8,090 nt of DNA, taken from positions 1 to 8,090 of the forward strand of contig JANXLO010000371.1 of NCBI GenBank assembly GCA_025355115.1, given 5' to 3'. Under the pieces are notes generated by a model. That model did no database searches, was not told the origin of the DNA, and worked only from the letters and a program-made list of their open reading frames with translations. Made by a program: the position numbers and the translations under genes. Numbering within the stretch: position 1 is the stretch's first letter; every line of letters starts with the position of its first letter. Source of the DNA: Chthonomonadaceae bacterium (GTDB lineage: Bacteria; Armatimonadota; Chthonomonadetes; Chthonomonadales; Chthonomonadaceae). This document shows positions 1 to 7,373 of the stretch, one piece after another.

Positions 1-239
1 CCGGGCAGAATCAGAGTGTCTGCGGGAGCGAAGTGCGGGGTGATAGTAGTGACCTCCGCGACCTCCTGACTCACGTCCTGCGCTTCAGCGGCGAGTGAGG
101 TGCGCTGACGCAGATGTGGCAGCAGCCCCACGACGAACAGAATCGTGAGAAGTATCAAAGTTCCCAGCAGAAGCAGGACAATTCTGCCTCCTGAAGCAGG
201 CGCGGTGCCAGGTGTGTCGGATTTCCCTACGGGTGCCAT
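1..239 (-). CDS. RND efflux periplasmic adaptor subunit (membrane fusion protein), N-terminal part
   Basis: Only the first 79 complete codons are in the window; the gene runs off the left edge. The ATG at 239 has a good Shine-Dalgarno sequence (GAGGAA, 7-base spacing). The protein has a short polar N-terminus (residues 1-18), one strongly hydrophobic segment (about 19-41, rich in Leu/Ile/Val) and a periplasmic stretch that ends in LILPG. That last part matches the start of RND adaptors, where a 'V....P......LPG.V' strand opens the membrane-proximal domain. There is no lipobox cysteine, so the anchor is probably a transmembrane helix rather than a lipid as in AcrA. It lies 43 bases after the RND permease stop on the same strand, so it is most likely that pump's dedicated adaptor, linking it to the outer-membrane channel. 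The call rests on the short N-terminus plus context; the hairpin and beta-barrel domains are outside the window. Confidence 0.8.
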   Translation of the reverse strand, partial: MAPVGKSDTPGTAPASGGRIVLLLLGTLILLTILFVVGLLPHLRQRTSLAAEAQDVSQEVAEVTTITPHFAPADTLILP

Positions 240-246
240 TTATCGG

Positions 247-252
247 TTCCTC
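247..252 (-). promoter_or_regulatory. Ribosome binding site of the RND adaptor gene
   Basis: GAGGAA on the minus strand, 7 bases before the ATG at 239. It is the strongest Shine-Dalgarno match among the structural genes of this operon and settles the adaptor's start. Confidence 0.6.
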
Positions 253-282
253 AAAGTAGTTTTCTATAGTAGACGGAAGGAG

Positions 283-3200
283 TCAGGCCGTTCCCTCGAT
301 TGCCATGTCGTCGATGTCGGTTGCGATCCGCGGCTGATGTCTGCGCAGGAAGCTATAGACCACGGGCACGAAGAACAGAGTCGTTATCGTGGCCAGAGCT
401 AGGCCGCCAATGACCGCCCTGCCGAGGGGAGCATTCTGCTCACCGCCTTCGCCGAATCCCAGCGCCATCGGCAGCATGCCGATAATCATCGCGAGAGCCG
501 TCATCAGTACAGGGCGCAGCCTTGTAAAGCCCGCTGTCAGGGCCGCAGTCAGCGCGGAGTCTCCTTCCTCGCGACGTTCATTGGCGAAAGTGACGAGCAG
601 AATGCTGTTCGCGGTCGCCACCCCAATGCACATAATTGAGCCCATGAGCGATGGGACGCTGAAGGTAGTTTGGGTCACGAAAAGAATCCAGATAATGCCG
701 CAGATCGCGCCCGGGAGTGCTGTGATGATAATGAACGGATCGAGCCACGACTGGAAGTTCACGACCATCAGCAGGTAGACCAGCAGTATCGCGAAGATAA
801 GTCCAAGACCGAGTCCTAAAAACGACGAGTTCATGCTCTGAACCTGCCCGCGCACGATGAGACTAGTGCCGCGCGGCAGATGCCCATTCAGGCCCGTCAG
901 AATTTTATCCACTTCATGCGAAACGCCGCCGAGATCGCGCCCCTGTACATTGGCATAGACGTCGTACACAGGCTGCACGTTGTAGTGGTTGATGACCTGA
1001 GCCGCTTTCCCGCGCTCCACCGTCGCCACATTGTTGAGCAGTTGAGGGGTGCCGGGGGTGCTGCCTAGGATTGGAGTATTTTGGAGCTGCTCAATCGAAC
1101 TGATCTTGTACTGCGGGGTCTGTGCGGCCACCTGATAGCTGACGCCGTTCTTGGGGTCTAGCCAGAAGCTGGGCGAAGCCTGCCCGCTTGAGCTGAGTGA
1201 GGTGAGCAAATTGTTCGCAACATCACGTTGCGTCAGTCCCATGCTCATCGCCCGCTCGCGATCCACATTAATGTGCAGTTCGGGCGAATTCAGCACTTGA
1301 TGAACATGCACATCGACCGCACCCGGAACGTTCTTGAGTTTCGCTGCGATCTGAGTTGCTATGGCGAAGTTGCCCTTGTCTCGCCCGACCACCTGAATGT
1401 CGATGGGCGCGGGCAGGCCGAAGTTCAGTATCTGGCTGACGATGTCGGCGGGCTGGAAGAAGAAGACAAGCTGCGGAAACTTCTTGTGCAAGTTTGTTCT
1501 GAGAGTGCGAACATATCCGGGGGTAGGGGCGTGATCCGCCTTCAGGGAGACCAGGATCTCACCATCTGCCGGGCCGATCGAGGCATTGTCGCTGAAGGCC
1601 AGATTGACGCCGCCGACAGGGAGGCCGATGTTATCCAGCGTCATGTTGAGCTCTTTCGCTGGTATCGTGCGTCGGATCTCGTTCTCCACTTCGTGGAAAA
1701 TGCGCTCGGTCTGCTCGATGCGGGTCCCGGCAGGTGCGCGCACATGCAGCCTGAACTGCCCTGCATCCACCGACGGGAAGAAGTCCTGTCCTATCATGGG
1801 GACGAGCAGGAAAGACCCGAGAAAAAATGTGCCGAAGACGCCAGCGACGACCATTCGATGATGCAGTGCCCATTCCAAAAGCCCGACATAAGAGTCGCGG
1901 AAGCGCTCGAAGACCCCATTGAACTTCTCGTGGAATCGCCAGATCGGATCCTTCGTCTCGACATGCCCGTGCGACTGATAGAGATGCAGTTCGGAGCGAA
2001 GCATCAGCTTCACCATGACCGGCACGAGGGTTCGGGACAGAAGGTAGGAACTGAGCATTGCAAAGACTACAGCGAGAGCCAGAGGAGTGAAGAGAGATTT
2101 TGCCGCTCCCGTAAGGAAGAAGACCGGCACGAAGACGATGCAGATGCTGAGCGTTGAGACGAAGGTAGGGGCAGCGATCTGCTGCGCCCCGTCCAGAATG
2201 GCGCGAGTCAGCGCTTTGCCCAGCCCCATGTTACGATGAACATTTTCGATCTCAACCGTTGCGTCATCGACGAGTATGCCGACTGCGAGCGCCAGCCCGC
2301 CCAGCGTCATCACGTTCAAGGTCTGGCCGATTGCGCCCAACACGATGATGGAGCACAGGATCGAGAGGGGAATCGAAATGGCGACGATAAGAGTGCTGCG
2401 CCAACTGCCGAGGAAGAGCAGTATCATTGCGGCGGTCAGGCAGGCGGCCAGCAGCGCTTCTCTCACGACTCCAGTGACTGAGGCCCTGACGAATACAGAC
2501 TGATCGAACATCATCTGCAGATTGAGCGCGGGCGGAAGCGTCGCCCGCACTTTCGGCATAGCATCCTTGATACGATCGACGACACTGAGGGTGGAGGCAT
2601 CGCCGGTTTTCAGGATGGTGAGCAGAGCGGCGCGCTTGCCGTTCTGGTTGACGATGTTGTTCTGCACGGCGAACCCGTCATGCACGTGCGCGACATCGCG
2701 AATGTAGACCGTCGCGCCGTTCACCTGCTTGATCGGCAGGTTGTTCAGGCCTTCGACCGCATCCGGGCTGCTGTTCAAGCGAACGCTGTACTCGCGCTCG
2801 CCCATCTTGGCGGTTCCAGCCGGAAGAATGAGGTTCTGGACGCTGATCGCGTTGTTCAGATCGACCGCGGAGACGCCGTGGGCGATCATCGCCTCAGGGT
2901 CGAGGTCGATCAGTATCTGACGCGCCTTGCCGCCGTAGGGGAGGGGGATGGACGCGCCCTGCACCGTTGCGAGCTGTGTACGTACGAAGTTCAGACTGAG
3001 GTCGTATAGCTGCTGCTCGGCGAGGGTCTTGCTGTTGACGCTCATCTGCAAAATGGGGACGCTTGACGCGCTGTACCGAATGATCAGTGGCGGGGTGATG
3101 CCAGGAGGCATGATCCTCAGGAGCGTCTGCGAGATGGATGTCAGCTGCGCGACTCCGGCTTCAACCTTGGCTCCCGGCTGAAAATAGAACTTAATGACCG

Positions 3201-3468
3201 AGACGCCTGGCATCGATTGGGATTCGATATGCTCGATGTCCGCGACAGTCGTCGTGGCAGCGCGCTCGCTAATCGTGACGATGCGCTTCTCCATGTCGTC
3301 GGGAGAGACGCCGCTGTAGCTCCAGATCATGCTGACGACGGGGATGTCGATGACGGGGAAAACATCGGTCGGAGTGCGCTGTATCGTGACCGCGCCGAGA
3401 ATCACGATCAGTAGAGCCATAACGATAAATGTGTACGGTCGGCGCAGCGCGAGTTGAACGATCCACAT
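283..3468 (-). CDS. RND-family efflux transporter permease (AcrB/HAE1-like), 1061 aa
   Basis: Inner-membrane proton-driven pump that takes substrates from the periplasm or outer leaflet and passes them through an adaptor to an outer-membrane channel. The full length is typical of the family. Visible architecture: TM1 about 11-29; first large periplasmic domain about 30-333; TM2-TM6 about 336-490; a cytoplasmic linker (about 491-537); TM7 about 538-557; second periplasmic domain about 558-878; TM8-TM12 about 880-1045. TM4 carries the proton-relay pair D401-D402 in GILVDDATVEIENV, equivalent to AcrB D407/D408. R983 and T990 in RLRPVLMT match AcrB R971/T978. The usual TM10 lysine (AcrB K940) is replaced: the motif reads GVATANSILL, with A953 at that place. 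The start ATG at 3468 gives the expected short N-terminus before TM1; its Shine-Dalgarno (AAGGAAA, about 12 bases upstream) is distant. Neighbours are a TolC-family channel upstream and an RND adaptor downstream. Substrate cannot be read from the sequence. The family call is very sure; antibiotic, solvent or other export is open. Confidence 0.96.
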   Translation of the reverse strand: MWIVQLALRRPYTFIVMALLIVILGAVTIQRTPTDVFPVIDIPVVSMIWSYSGVSPDDMEKRIVTISERAATTTVADIEHIESQSMPGVSVIKFYFQPGAKVEAGVAQLTSISQTLLRIMPPGITPPLIIRYSASSVPILQMSVNSKTLAEQQLYDLSLNFVRTQLATVQGASIPLPYGGKARQILIDLDPEAMIAHGVSAVDLNNAISVQNLILPAGTAKMGEREYSVRLNSSPDAVEGLNNLPIKQVNGATVYIRDVAHVHDGFAVQNNIVNQNGKRAALLTILKTGDASTLSVVDRIKDAMPKVRATLPPALNLQMMFDQSVFVRASVTGVVREALLAACLTAAMILLFLGSWRSTLIVAISIPLSILCSIIVLGAIGQTLNVMTLGGLALAVGILVDDATVEIENVHRNMGLGKALTRAILDGAQQIAAPTFVSTLSICIVFVPVFFLTGAAKSLFTPLALAVVFAMLSSYLLSRTLVPVMVKLMLRSELHLYQSHGHVETKDPIWRFHEKFNGVFERFRDSYVGLLEWALHHRMVVAGVFGTFFLGSFLLVPMIGQDFFPSVDAGQFRLHVRAPAGTRIEQTERIFHEVENEIRRTIPAKELNMTLDNIGLPVGGVNLAFSDNASIGPADGEILVSLKADHAPTPGYVRTLRTNLHKKFPQLVFFFQPADIVSQILNFGLPAPIDIQVVGRDKGNFAIATQIAAKLKNVPGAVDVHVHQVLNSPELHINVDRERAMSMGLTQRDVANNLLTSLSSSGQASPSFWLDPKNGVSYQVAAQTPQYKISSIEQLQNTPILGSTPGTPQLLNNVATVERGKAAQVINHYNVQPVYDVYANVQGRDLGGVSHEVDKILTGLNGHLPRGTSLIVRGQVQSMNSSFLGLGLGLIFAILLVYLLMVVNFQSWLDPFIIITALPGAICGIIWILFVTQTTFSVPSLMGSIMCIGVATANSILLVTFANERREEGDSALTAALTAGFTRLRPVLMTALAMIIGMLPMALGFGEGGEQNAPLGRAVIGGLALATITTLFFVPVVYSFLRRHQPRIATDIDDMAIEGTA

Positions 3469-3698
3469 AGGAGACTACACTTTCCTTCTTGTGACAGAAC
3501 TGCCCGAAGGGGGTCGGGGATCAAGAGTTTGTATCGTGCGAAAGCGCTTACCAGCCAGGGAGACCAAGTGTTGAAAAACCCCTGTCTTTGAAAGGCGAAC
3601 GTCTTCTATACGGAAATTCGCGGAGGGAAGATCGCCGAAGTGAGCTTCTACAGCGCGAGTCTTAGACCAAGTGACCGCCTGCGCGGGAACCTCCCATT
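3469..3698 (-). other. 230-base spacer between channel and pump genes; no convincing gene
   Basis: This gap is much longer than the other junctions of the operon (37 and 43 bases). A 75-codon minus-strand frame fills it (3702-3475), opening with a TTG that overlaps the TGA stop of the upstream gene and closing 6 bases before the pump ATG. Against it: no recognisable protein features, no Shine-Dalgarno, and third-codon positions visibly less GC-rich than in the flanking genes. I read it as untranslated, with the frame open by chance. The stretch contains the 10-base direct repeat AGACCAAGTG (plus strand) at 3561-3570 and 3664-3673. I saw no strong promoter or rho-independent terminator in it. 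Confidence 0.5.
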
Positions 3699-5486
3699 TC
3701 AATTGCCTTTGATGACAGGCTGTTTGATGGTTGGCGGGGCAGGGTATCCTGGCGCATCAGGCGTCCAAGAGTAGCGGCCTGTTGCCCTGTCCAGTTGGGC
3801 CCGCGCCGTATTGTAGTCGTAGAGCGCGGTGACGAGACTGCTTTGGGCCTGCGTCAACGAGACCTGCGCGCTGCTGATCTCAAGGATAGGGGAGACTCCT
3901 ATCTGCTGCGAGACCCCCGCATTGTAGCGAACCTGCGCGAGGCGGGAAGCCTCATGAGCCTGGGCAAGCCCGACAGTGGCGACCGCGACGCGGTCTCGCG
4001 CCTGCACTAGATTGAGATACGCCTGTTGTATTTCAAGTTGCACCTGATCAACTGCCTGCCGCCGATTGACCTGTGCGGAGGCGACATCTCCTTCGGCCTC
4101 TTGACGGCGCGCTCTCGCCAGCCCTCCATCGAAGATCGGGACATTCAAATTTAGACCAACTCGTCCTTCGTTGGTTCGAGAGAAGCCTGCGGCTGTGGGA
4201 TCGTAGGAGTATCCGAGTGATGCGGATAGAGAGGGCTGAGAGCTTCTTCGGGCAAGCTGAATTCCTTTGCGCGCCGCAGCGAGCTGTGCATCGCTCTCCA
4301 GTATTTCGGGACGAGACTGCATGCCCTCCCGCAGAACGGCGTCGAAGTCAGAGCCCAACGTAATTGGATCCTCCACATCGCCCGTGATGGAGCCTCCTGA
4401 GAGAGGCTTGCCGGTCAAATCTTTTGGCTGTGCGGTGTCCGGTCCGATGGGCTGCGCTTTATGCGGTGGTGGGGTATCCCTGAGAGGCGCGGAAGGCGTC
4501 TCCGTTCCCGGCTCAATTCGCTGCCCTTTGCTGGAAGGAAAAGGAGGAAGAGCATCCGGCATCGCCACTCCCGGTGGAGTCTCTACGGCTCCCGCGTCGG
4601 TAATTTTAAGAGGGGTTCGGATCGCAATCCCCATGTTGCTCTTCAGCAGGGCAAGGGCGAGGCTGACCTGGCTTTTGGACTGGATCAGCGAGAGCTGCAC
4701 ATCTGCGACCTCGCGCTGCGCAGTGATGACATCGAATCTCGGCGAAGTGCCCGCTGCATAGTTCTTCTGCGCGGAGTTGAGACGGGCGAGCGCATTGTTT
4801 AGACCATCTTGCGCGACCGCTGTCTGAGCCTGCGCCCGGAGCGCATTGTAGAAGGCGGTCTTGATGTCCAGAACGATCTGGTTGCGCACACGATTTATCT
4901 CAATCCTGACCGCAATCTCCTGAAACTGCGCCTGACTGACGGCAGCCCGCAGCGAACCCGAGATGTCGATGGGGAGTGATGCGTTCGCCCCGAAAACGGC
5001 GTTGAACTGATTTTGAATTGTGATGGTAGACGCCCCGAGATGCGCGACATTGGCAGAGTCGTATTCCGTGACGTTAGCTCCCAGTCCAAACGTCGGATTG
5101 AGCGCTGCACGAGCCTCAGCGGTGCGTCCCTGCGTTCGATACAGACTCGAAACGGCGCCGGCCAGAGCACGGTTCGAGCCGAGTCCTATGGCAACGGCTT
5201 CGTTGATCGTCAGGCTGCGATTCTGCAGGAGTCGAGCCAGGTCGTCTTGACCGGGCGAAACAGTGAGAGGCGTCCGGCCGTCAGGAAGCGGAATCAGCGC
5301 TTTGGGCATACGAGCCATGGGCCCAACAGGGGGCGGCCCCTTCGGCAACGGAATGACGCCCGTCGGGACAGGCGGCGGCTTGACAACACGCGTATCCGGC
5401 GGAGCAGGCTCCTGGGCCGAAGCGCGACCCACGCCTCCGAGGAGAGCGATGGACAACCAGATAGATATTTGCTTTGACCGTTGCAA
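3699..5486 (-). CDS. TolC-family outer-membrane efflux channel with Pro-rich insertions, about 595 aa
   Basis: Outer-membrane factor that would complete tripartite efflux pumps by forming the trimeric exit duct. There is no ATG near the N-terminus. The TTG at 5486 is preferred: it follows GGCGGAG by 11 bases and gives a clean signal peptide (QRSKQ charged region, hydrophobic core ISIWLSIALLGG, AxA-type cleavage site ASA|Q near residue 24). An upstream in-frame TTG at 5600 would overlap the previous gene by 77 bases and spoil the signal. There is no lipobox cysteine, so it is not a NodT-type lipoprotein. After a Pro-rich N-terminal stretch (about 25-74, with IPLP twice) come two outer-membrane-efflux repeats (about 90-290 and 376-572). 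The second shows NVPIFDGGLARARRQEA and the typical 'YNAG...S.LEISSAQVSLTQAQ' helix, ending ALYDYNTARAQLDRATG. Between the repeats is an unusual Pro/Gly-rich linker (about 300-370). It starts 37 bases after the EmrA-like gene. Longer than TolC (about 470 aa mature) because of the Pro-rich parts. Confidence 0.92.
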   Translation of the reverse strand: MQRSKQISIWLSIALLGGVGRASAQEPAPPDTRVVKPPPVPTGVIPLPKGPPPVGPMARMPKALIPLPDGRTPLTVSPGQDDLARLLQNRSLTINEAVAIGLGSNRALAGAVSSLYRTQGRTAEARAALNPTFGLGANVTEYDSANVAHLGASTITIQNQFNAVFGANASLPIDISGSLRAAVSQAQFQEIAVRIEINRVRNQIVLDIKTAFYNALRAQAQTAVAQDGLNNALARLNSAQKNYAAGTSPRFDVITAQREVADVQLSLIQSKSQVSLALALLKSNMGIAIRTPLKITDAGAVETPPGVAMPDALPPFPSSKGQRIEPGTETPSAPLRDTPPPHKAQPIGPDTAQPKDLTGKPLSGGSITGDVEDPITLGSDFDAVLREGMQSRPEILESDAQLAAARKGIQLARRSSQPSLSASLGYSYDPTAAGFSRTNEGRVGLNLNVPIFDGGLARARRQEAEGDVASAQVNRRQAVDQVQLEIQQAYLNLVQARDRVAVATVGLAQAHEASRLAQVRYNAGVSQQIGVSPILEISSAQVSLTQAQSSLVTALYDYNTARAQLDRATGRYSWTPDAPGYPAPPTIKQPVIKGN

Positions 5487-5523
5487 TGCTTCGTTGTCTC
5501 CGCCATTCGCAGGCTCTATATTG

Positions 5524-7164
5524 TCATTTGCCGATGGTGATGCTTGCGACAACGGAGAGGCCAGCTCGCAGCTCCTCGATGCCCTTCTGGTTCTTGTCAA
5601 AAACGATCTTCACGGGCACCCGCTGGACGACTTTGGTGAAGTTGCCCGTGGCGTTGTCGCTGGGGAGCAGAGCGAATGTAGAGCCCGTGCCTGCCGAAAT
5701 CGATTCGACCCGGCCTTTGAACTTCTCGCCGGTCAGCGCATCCACCTCGATTTCAGCCTCCTGCCCCGGACGAACTCTCTTCAACTGGGTCTCCTTGAAA
5801 TTCGCGGTCACCCAGATGTCCCCATCAGGAACGAGGGCCATGACCTGTTGCCCGACGGCGAGCTGCTGTCCGATCTCACCGGTCTTTTTGCTGATAATAC
5901 CGTCAAAAGGTGCGACCAGCCGCGTTCGATTCACGGCGATCTGAGCGCTCTTCAGCGCCGCCTCCGCCTGCGCAATTCTGGTGCGGCTCGTCGTCACGGA
6001 CGCTTCACTGACCGCGACTTGCTTTGGTGCGGTCTGAGCCTGATTCAGCACACCGACAGCCTGCTCTCGTCGCGCCACCTGCTGACCCACCGCTTCACGA
6101 CCAGTCTGCAACTGCGCCTGCGTCTGGCTAACGTTGGCTACGGCTGCATTCGCGGCTTCTCTCGCGGCGACGGTCATGGCCTGCGTCTGCTGGATCGTCG
6201 CGTCCGAGGCACGAACCTGCTCCTGTGCGGCGGCGACATCCGCTCGGCGGGCTTCTACTGTCGACTGCGCCTGCTCGATCTGGCGTTGCAGGCCCTCCAC
6301 CTGAGCACGTGCGGCCTTGGCAGCGGCGTTCGCGGTATCGAGAGTCTGCGCGCTGACCGCGTCCTCATCGTACAGGACGGCATAGCGGAGCGCATCCTTG
6401 TTTGCCTTATCATAATTAGCCTGGGCCTGAGCGAGGTTGGCCTGCGCGGTTTTGACGCCAGCCTCGGCTGTGATCACGGAAGCCTGCGCGCCGCGAACGG
6501 ACGCGACGGCACGATCACGAGCGGCGACTGCCGCCTCGGCGGCGGCCTGCGCGCTTCGAATATTGGCCTGCGCTCCGCTGGCCTGTGCCTGCGCGCTTCG
6601 AATGGAAGCTGCTATCCGCTTCAGATCGGCCTGAGCTCCGCTGATGGCCCGGTCGGTCTGCGCCACGCCTCCCCGAGCCTGCAATATCTGCGCGGTGCCC
6701 GTCGCCTGCGTGAGCCCAACGCTCAGACCGGAGGCGGCGACCGCTGCGCGAGCACTGGCAAGGTTGGCTTTCGCTTGCTCCAGATCAGCCTGATAGGTGG
6801 CGTCATCCAGGCGGGCAAGCAGGTCGCCTTTCTTCACATGCTGATTTTCCTTGACGGGAAGGTCGACAATGCTCCCTGCGACCTGGGGAGTGATCTCCAC
6901 GACGTCAGAAGTCAGGTAGGCATCATCTGTCGAGACATGGACTGAGGAGTATTGCCAGTAGTGAATGCCCCAAATCCCGCCGACTATCAGCAGGGTGAGC
7001 AGCACAGCCAGCCCAATCATTTTCTTGCCGATGCCAGACTCATGCTGAGTATCGCCGTTGTCGACGTCTGCGCCGTTCGTTGGCTTGACCTCTGGAACGC
7101 CGGGCGCTGATTTCGGCTCCGCTTCAAGCCTGCCAGTTGATTGTGAGGAAGATGGGGATGCCAT
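5524..7164 (-). CDS. HlyD/EmrA-family membrane fusion protein with extended coiled coil, 546 aa
   Basis: Periplasmic adaptor of the EmrA type, anchored in the inner membrane and bridging an inner-membrane exporter to a TolC-like channel. The N-terminus is cytoplasmic and polar (1-47), with a single TM helix at about 48-68. Then comes the EmrA signature STDDAYLTSDVVEITPQVAG (78-97) and the first biotinyl-lipoyl half up to about 124 (VKKGDLLARLDD). A very long Ala/Gln-rich coiled-coil hairpin (about 125-411) follows, then the second lipoyl half (LVAPFDGIISKKTGEIGQQL) and a beta-barrel part. Near the C-terminus GTGSTFALLPSDNATGNFTK and VVQRVPVKI are classic EmrA. EmrA itself is about 390 aa; the excess is in the hairpin. 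The ATG at 7164 is chosen over an in-frame GTG at 7218 that has no ribosome site; its own ribosome site is also weak (GAGG 15 bases away). That suits translational coupling to the small ORF ending 11 bases upstream. It is the first structural gene of the operon. No EmrB-type MFS partner is in the window. Confidence 0.95.
   Translation of the reverse strand: MASPSSSQSTGRLEAEPKSAPGVPEVKPTNGADVDNGDTQHESGIGKKMIGLAVLLTLLIVGGIWGIHYWQYSSVHVSTDDAYLTSDVVEITPQVAGSIVDLPVKENQHVKKGDLLARLDDATYQADLEQAKANLASARAAVAASGLSVGLTQATGTAQILQARGGVAQTDRAISGAQADLKRIAASIRSAQAQASGAQANIRSAQAAAEAAVAARDRAVASVRGAQASVITAEAGVKTAQANLAQAQANYDKANKDALRYAVLYDEDAVSAQTLDTANAAAKAARAQVEGLQRQIEQAQSTVEARRADVAAAQEQVRASDATIQQTQAMTVAAREAANAAVANVSQTQAQLQTGREAVGQQVARREQAVGVLNQAQTAPKQVAVSEASVTTSRTRIAQAEAALKSAQIAVNRTRLVAPFDGIISKKTGEIGQQLAVGQQVMALVPDGDIWVTANFKETQLKRVRPGQEAEIEVDALTGEKFKGRVESISAGTGSTFALLPSDNATGNFTKVVQRVPVKIVFDKNQKGIEELRAGLSVVASITIGK
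6545..6603 (-). repeat. Intragenic 17-bp direct repeat in the adaptor coiled coil
   Basis: The plus-strand string GCCTGCGCGCTTCGAAT occurs exactly at 6545-6561 and 6587-6603, 42 bases (14 codons) apart. It encodes IRSAQA at residues 188-193 and 202-207 of the EmrA-like protein. Fourteen residues are two heptads, so the duplication keeps the coiled-coil phase. Degenerate copies of the same 14-residue block follow up to about residue 250 (ends reading GAQAS, KTAQAN, AQAQAN). Confidence 0.7.
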
Positions 7165-7175
7165 GGAAATTCTTT

Positions 7176-7271
7176 TCAGCCTCGTTCGGTGTTTTTGACG
7201 GACGAGCAAGCCGCCCACATATATGCGACGCGCCCAATGCGGATGCGCTTCATGCTCAGCAAAGCACTCAT
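7176..7271 (-). CDS. Possible second leader ORF, 31 codons, ahead of the EmrA-like gene
   Basis: The ATG at 7271 shares the ATGA overlap with the stop of the preceding 18-codon ORF, and the frame ends in TGA at 7178-7176, 11 bases before the adaptor's ATG. The product begins MSALLSMKRIRIGRVAYMW and is basic with two aromatic residues and one Cys; I recognise no family. It has no Shine-Dalgarno of its own, so translation would depend on coupling to the first small ORF. Its position suggests a role in letting ribosomes reach the adaptor start, which has a poor ribosome site. An accidental short frame remains possible. Confidence 0.35.
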   Translation of the reverse strand: MSALLSMKRIRIGRVAYMWAACSSVKNTERG

Positions 7272-7324
7272 AACAGTTCGACGTTCGCGCAACTTAAAAA
7301 CGATCGTCTTTCCTTAATACGCAT
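7268..7324 (-). CDS. Possible leader peptide ORF, 18 codons
   Basis: Encodes MRIKERRSFLSCANVELL. The ATG at 7324 is preceded by a strong Shine-Dalgarno (GAGGGAG on the minus strand, 7336-7330, 5 bases from the ATG), better than that of any structural gene in the operon. The stop TGA overlaps the ATG of the next small ORF (ATGA). A well-initiated tiny ORF in the leader of an efflux operon resembles the leader peptides of ribosome-controlled resistance genes. That comparison is inference; the peptide itself is not one I recognise. It is too short for family assignment. Confidence 0.45.
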   Translation of the reverse strand: MRIKERRSFLSCANVELL

Positions 7325-7373
7325 GAGTTCTCCCTCTGCTCTGCAAGTTTGGCAAAAATTGTTCTGTACCGAA

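Noticed and set aside
1228..2157. 309-codon plus-strand frame opposite the RND permease
   Set aside because: Antisense shadow of a well-supported RND gene; the translation is charged and low in hydrophobic pattern and resembles no family.
3475..3702. 75-codon minus-strand frame filling the channel-pump spacer
   Set aside because: TTG start, no Shine-Dalgarno, weak third-position GC bias and no protein features; kept only as a note on the spacer.
5294..5506. 70-codon minus-strand frame with an ATG at 5506, near the start of the channel gene
   Set aside because: It has an ATG but is out of frame with the channel, and its product lacks a signal peptide; the TTG-initiated frame carries the signal peptide.
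5263..6945. 560-codon open frame on the plus strand opposite the EmrA-like gene
   Set aside because: It is antisense to a gene with clear EmrA motifs. Its length follows from the skewed Ala/Gln codon use of the coiled coil, and its product is Arg/Leu/Ser-rich with no recognisable domain or ribosome site.
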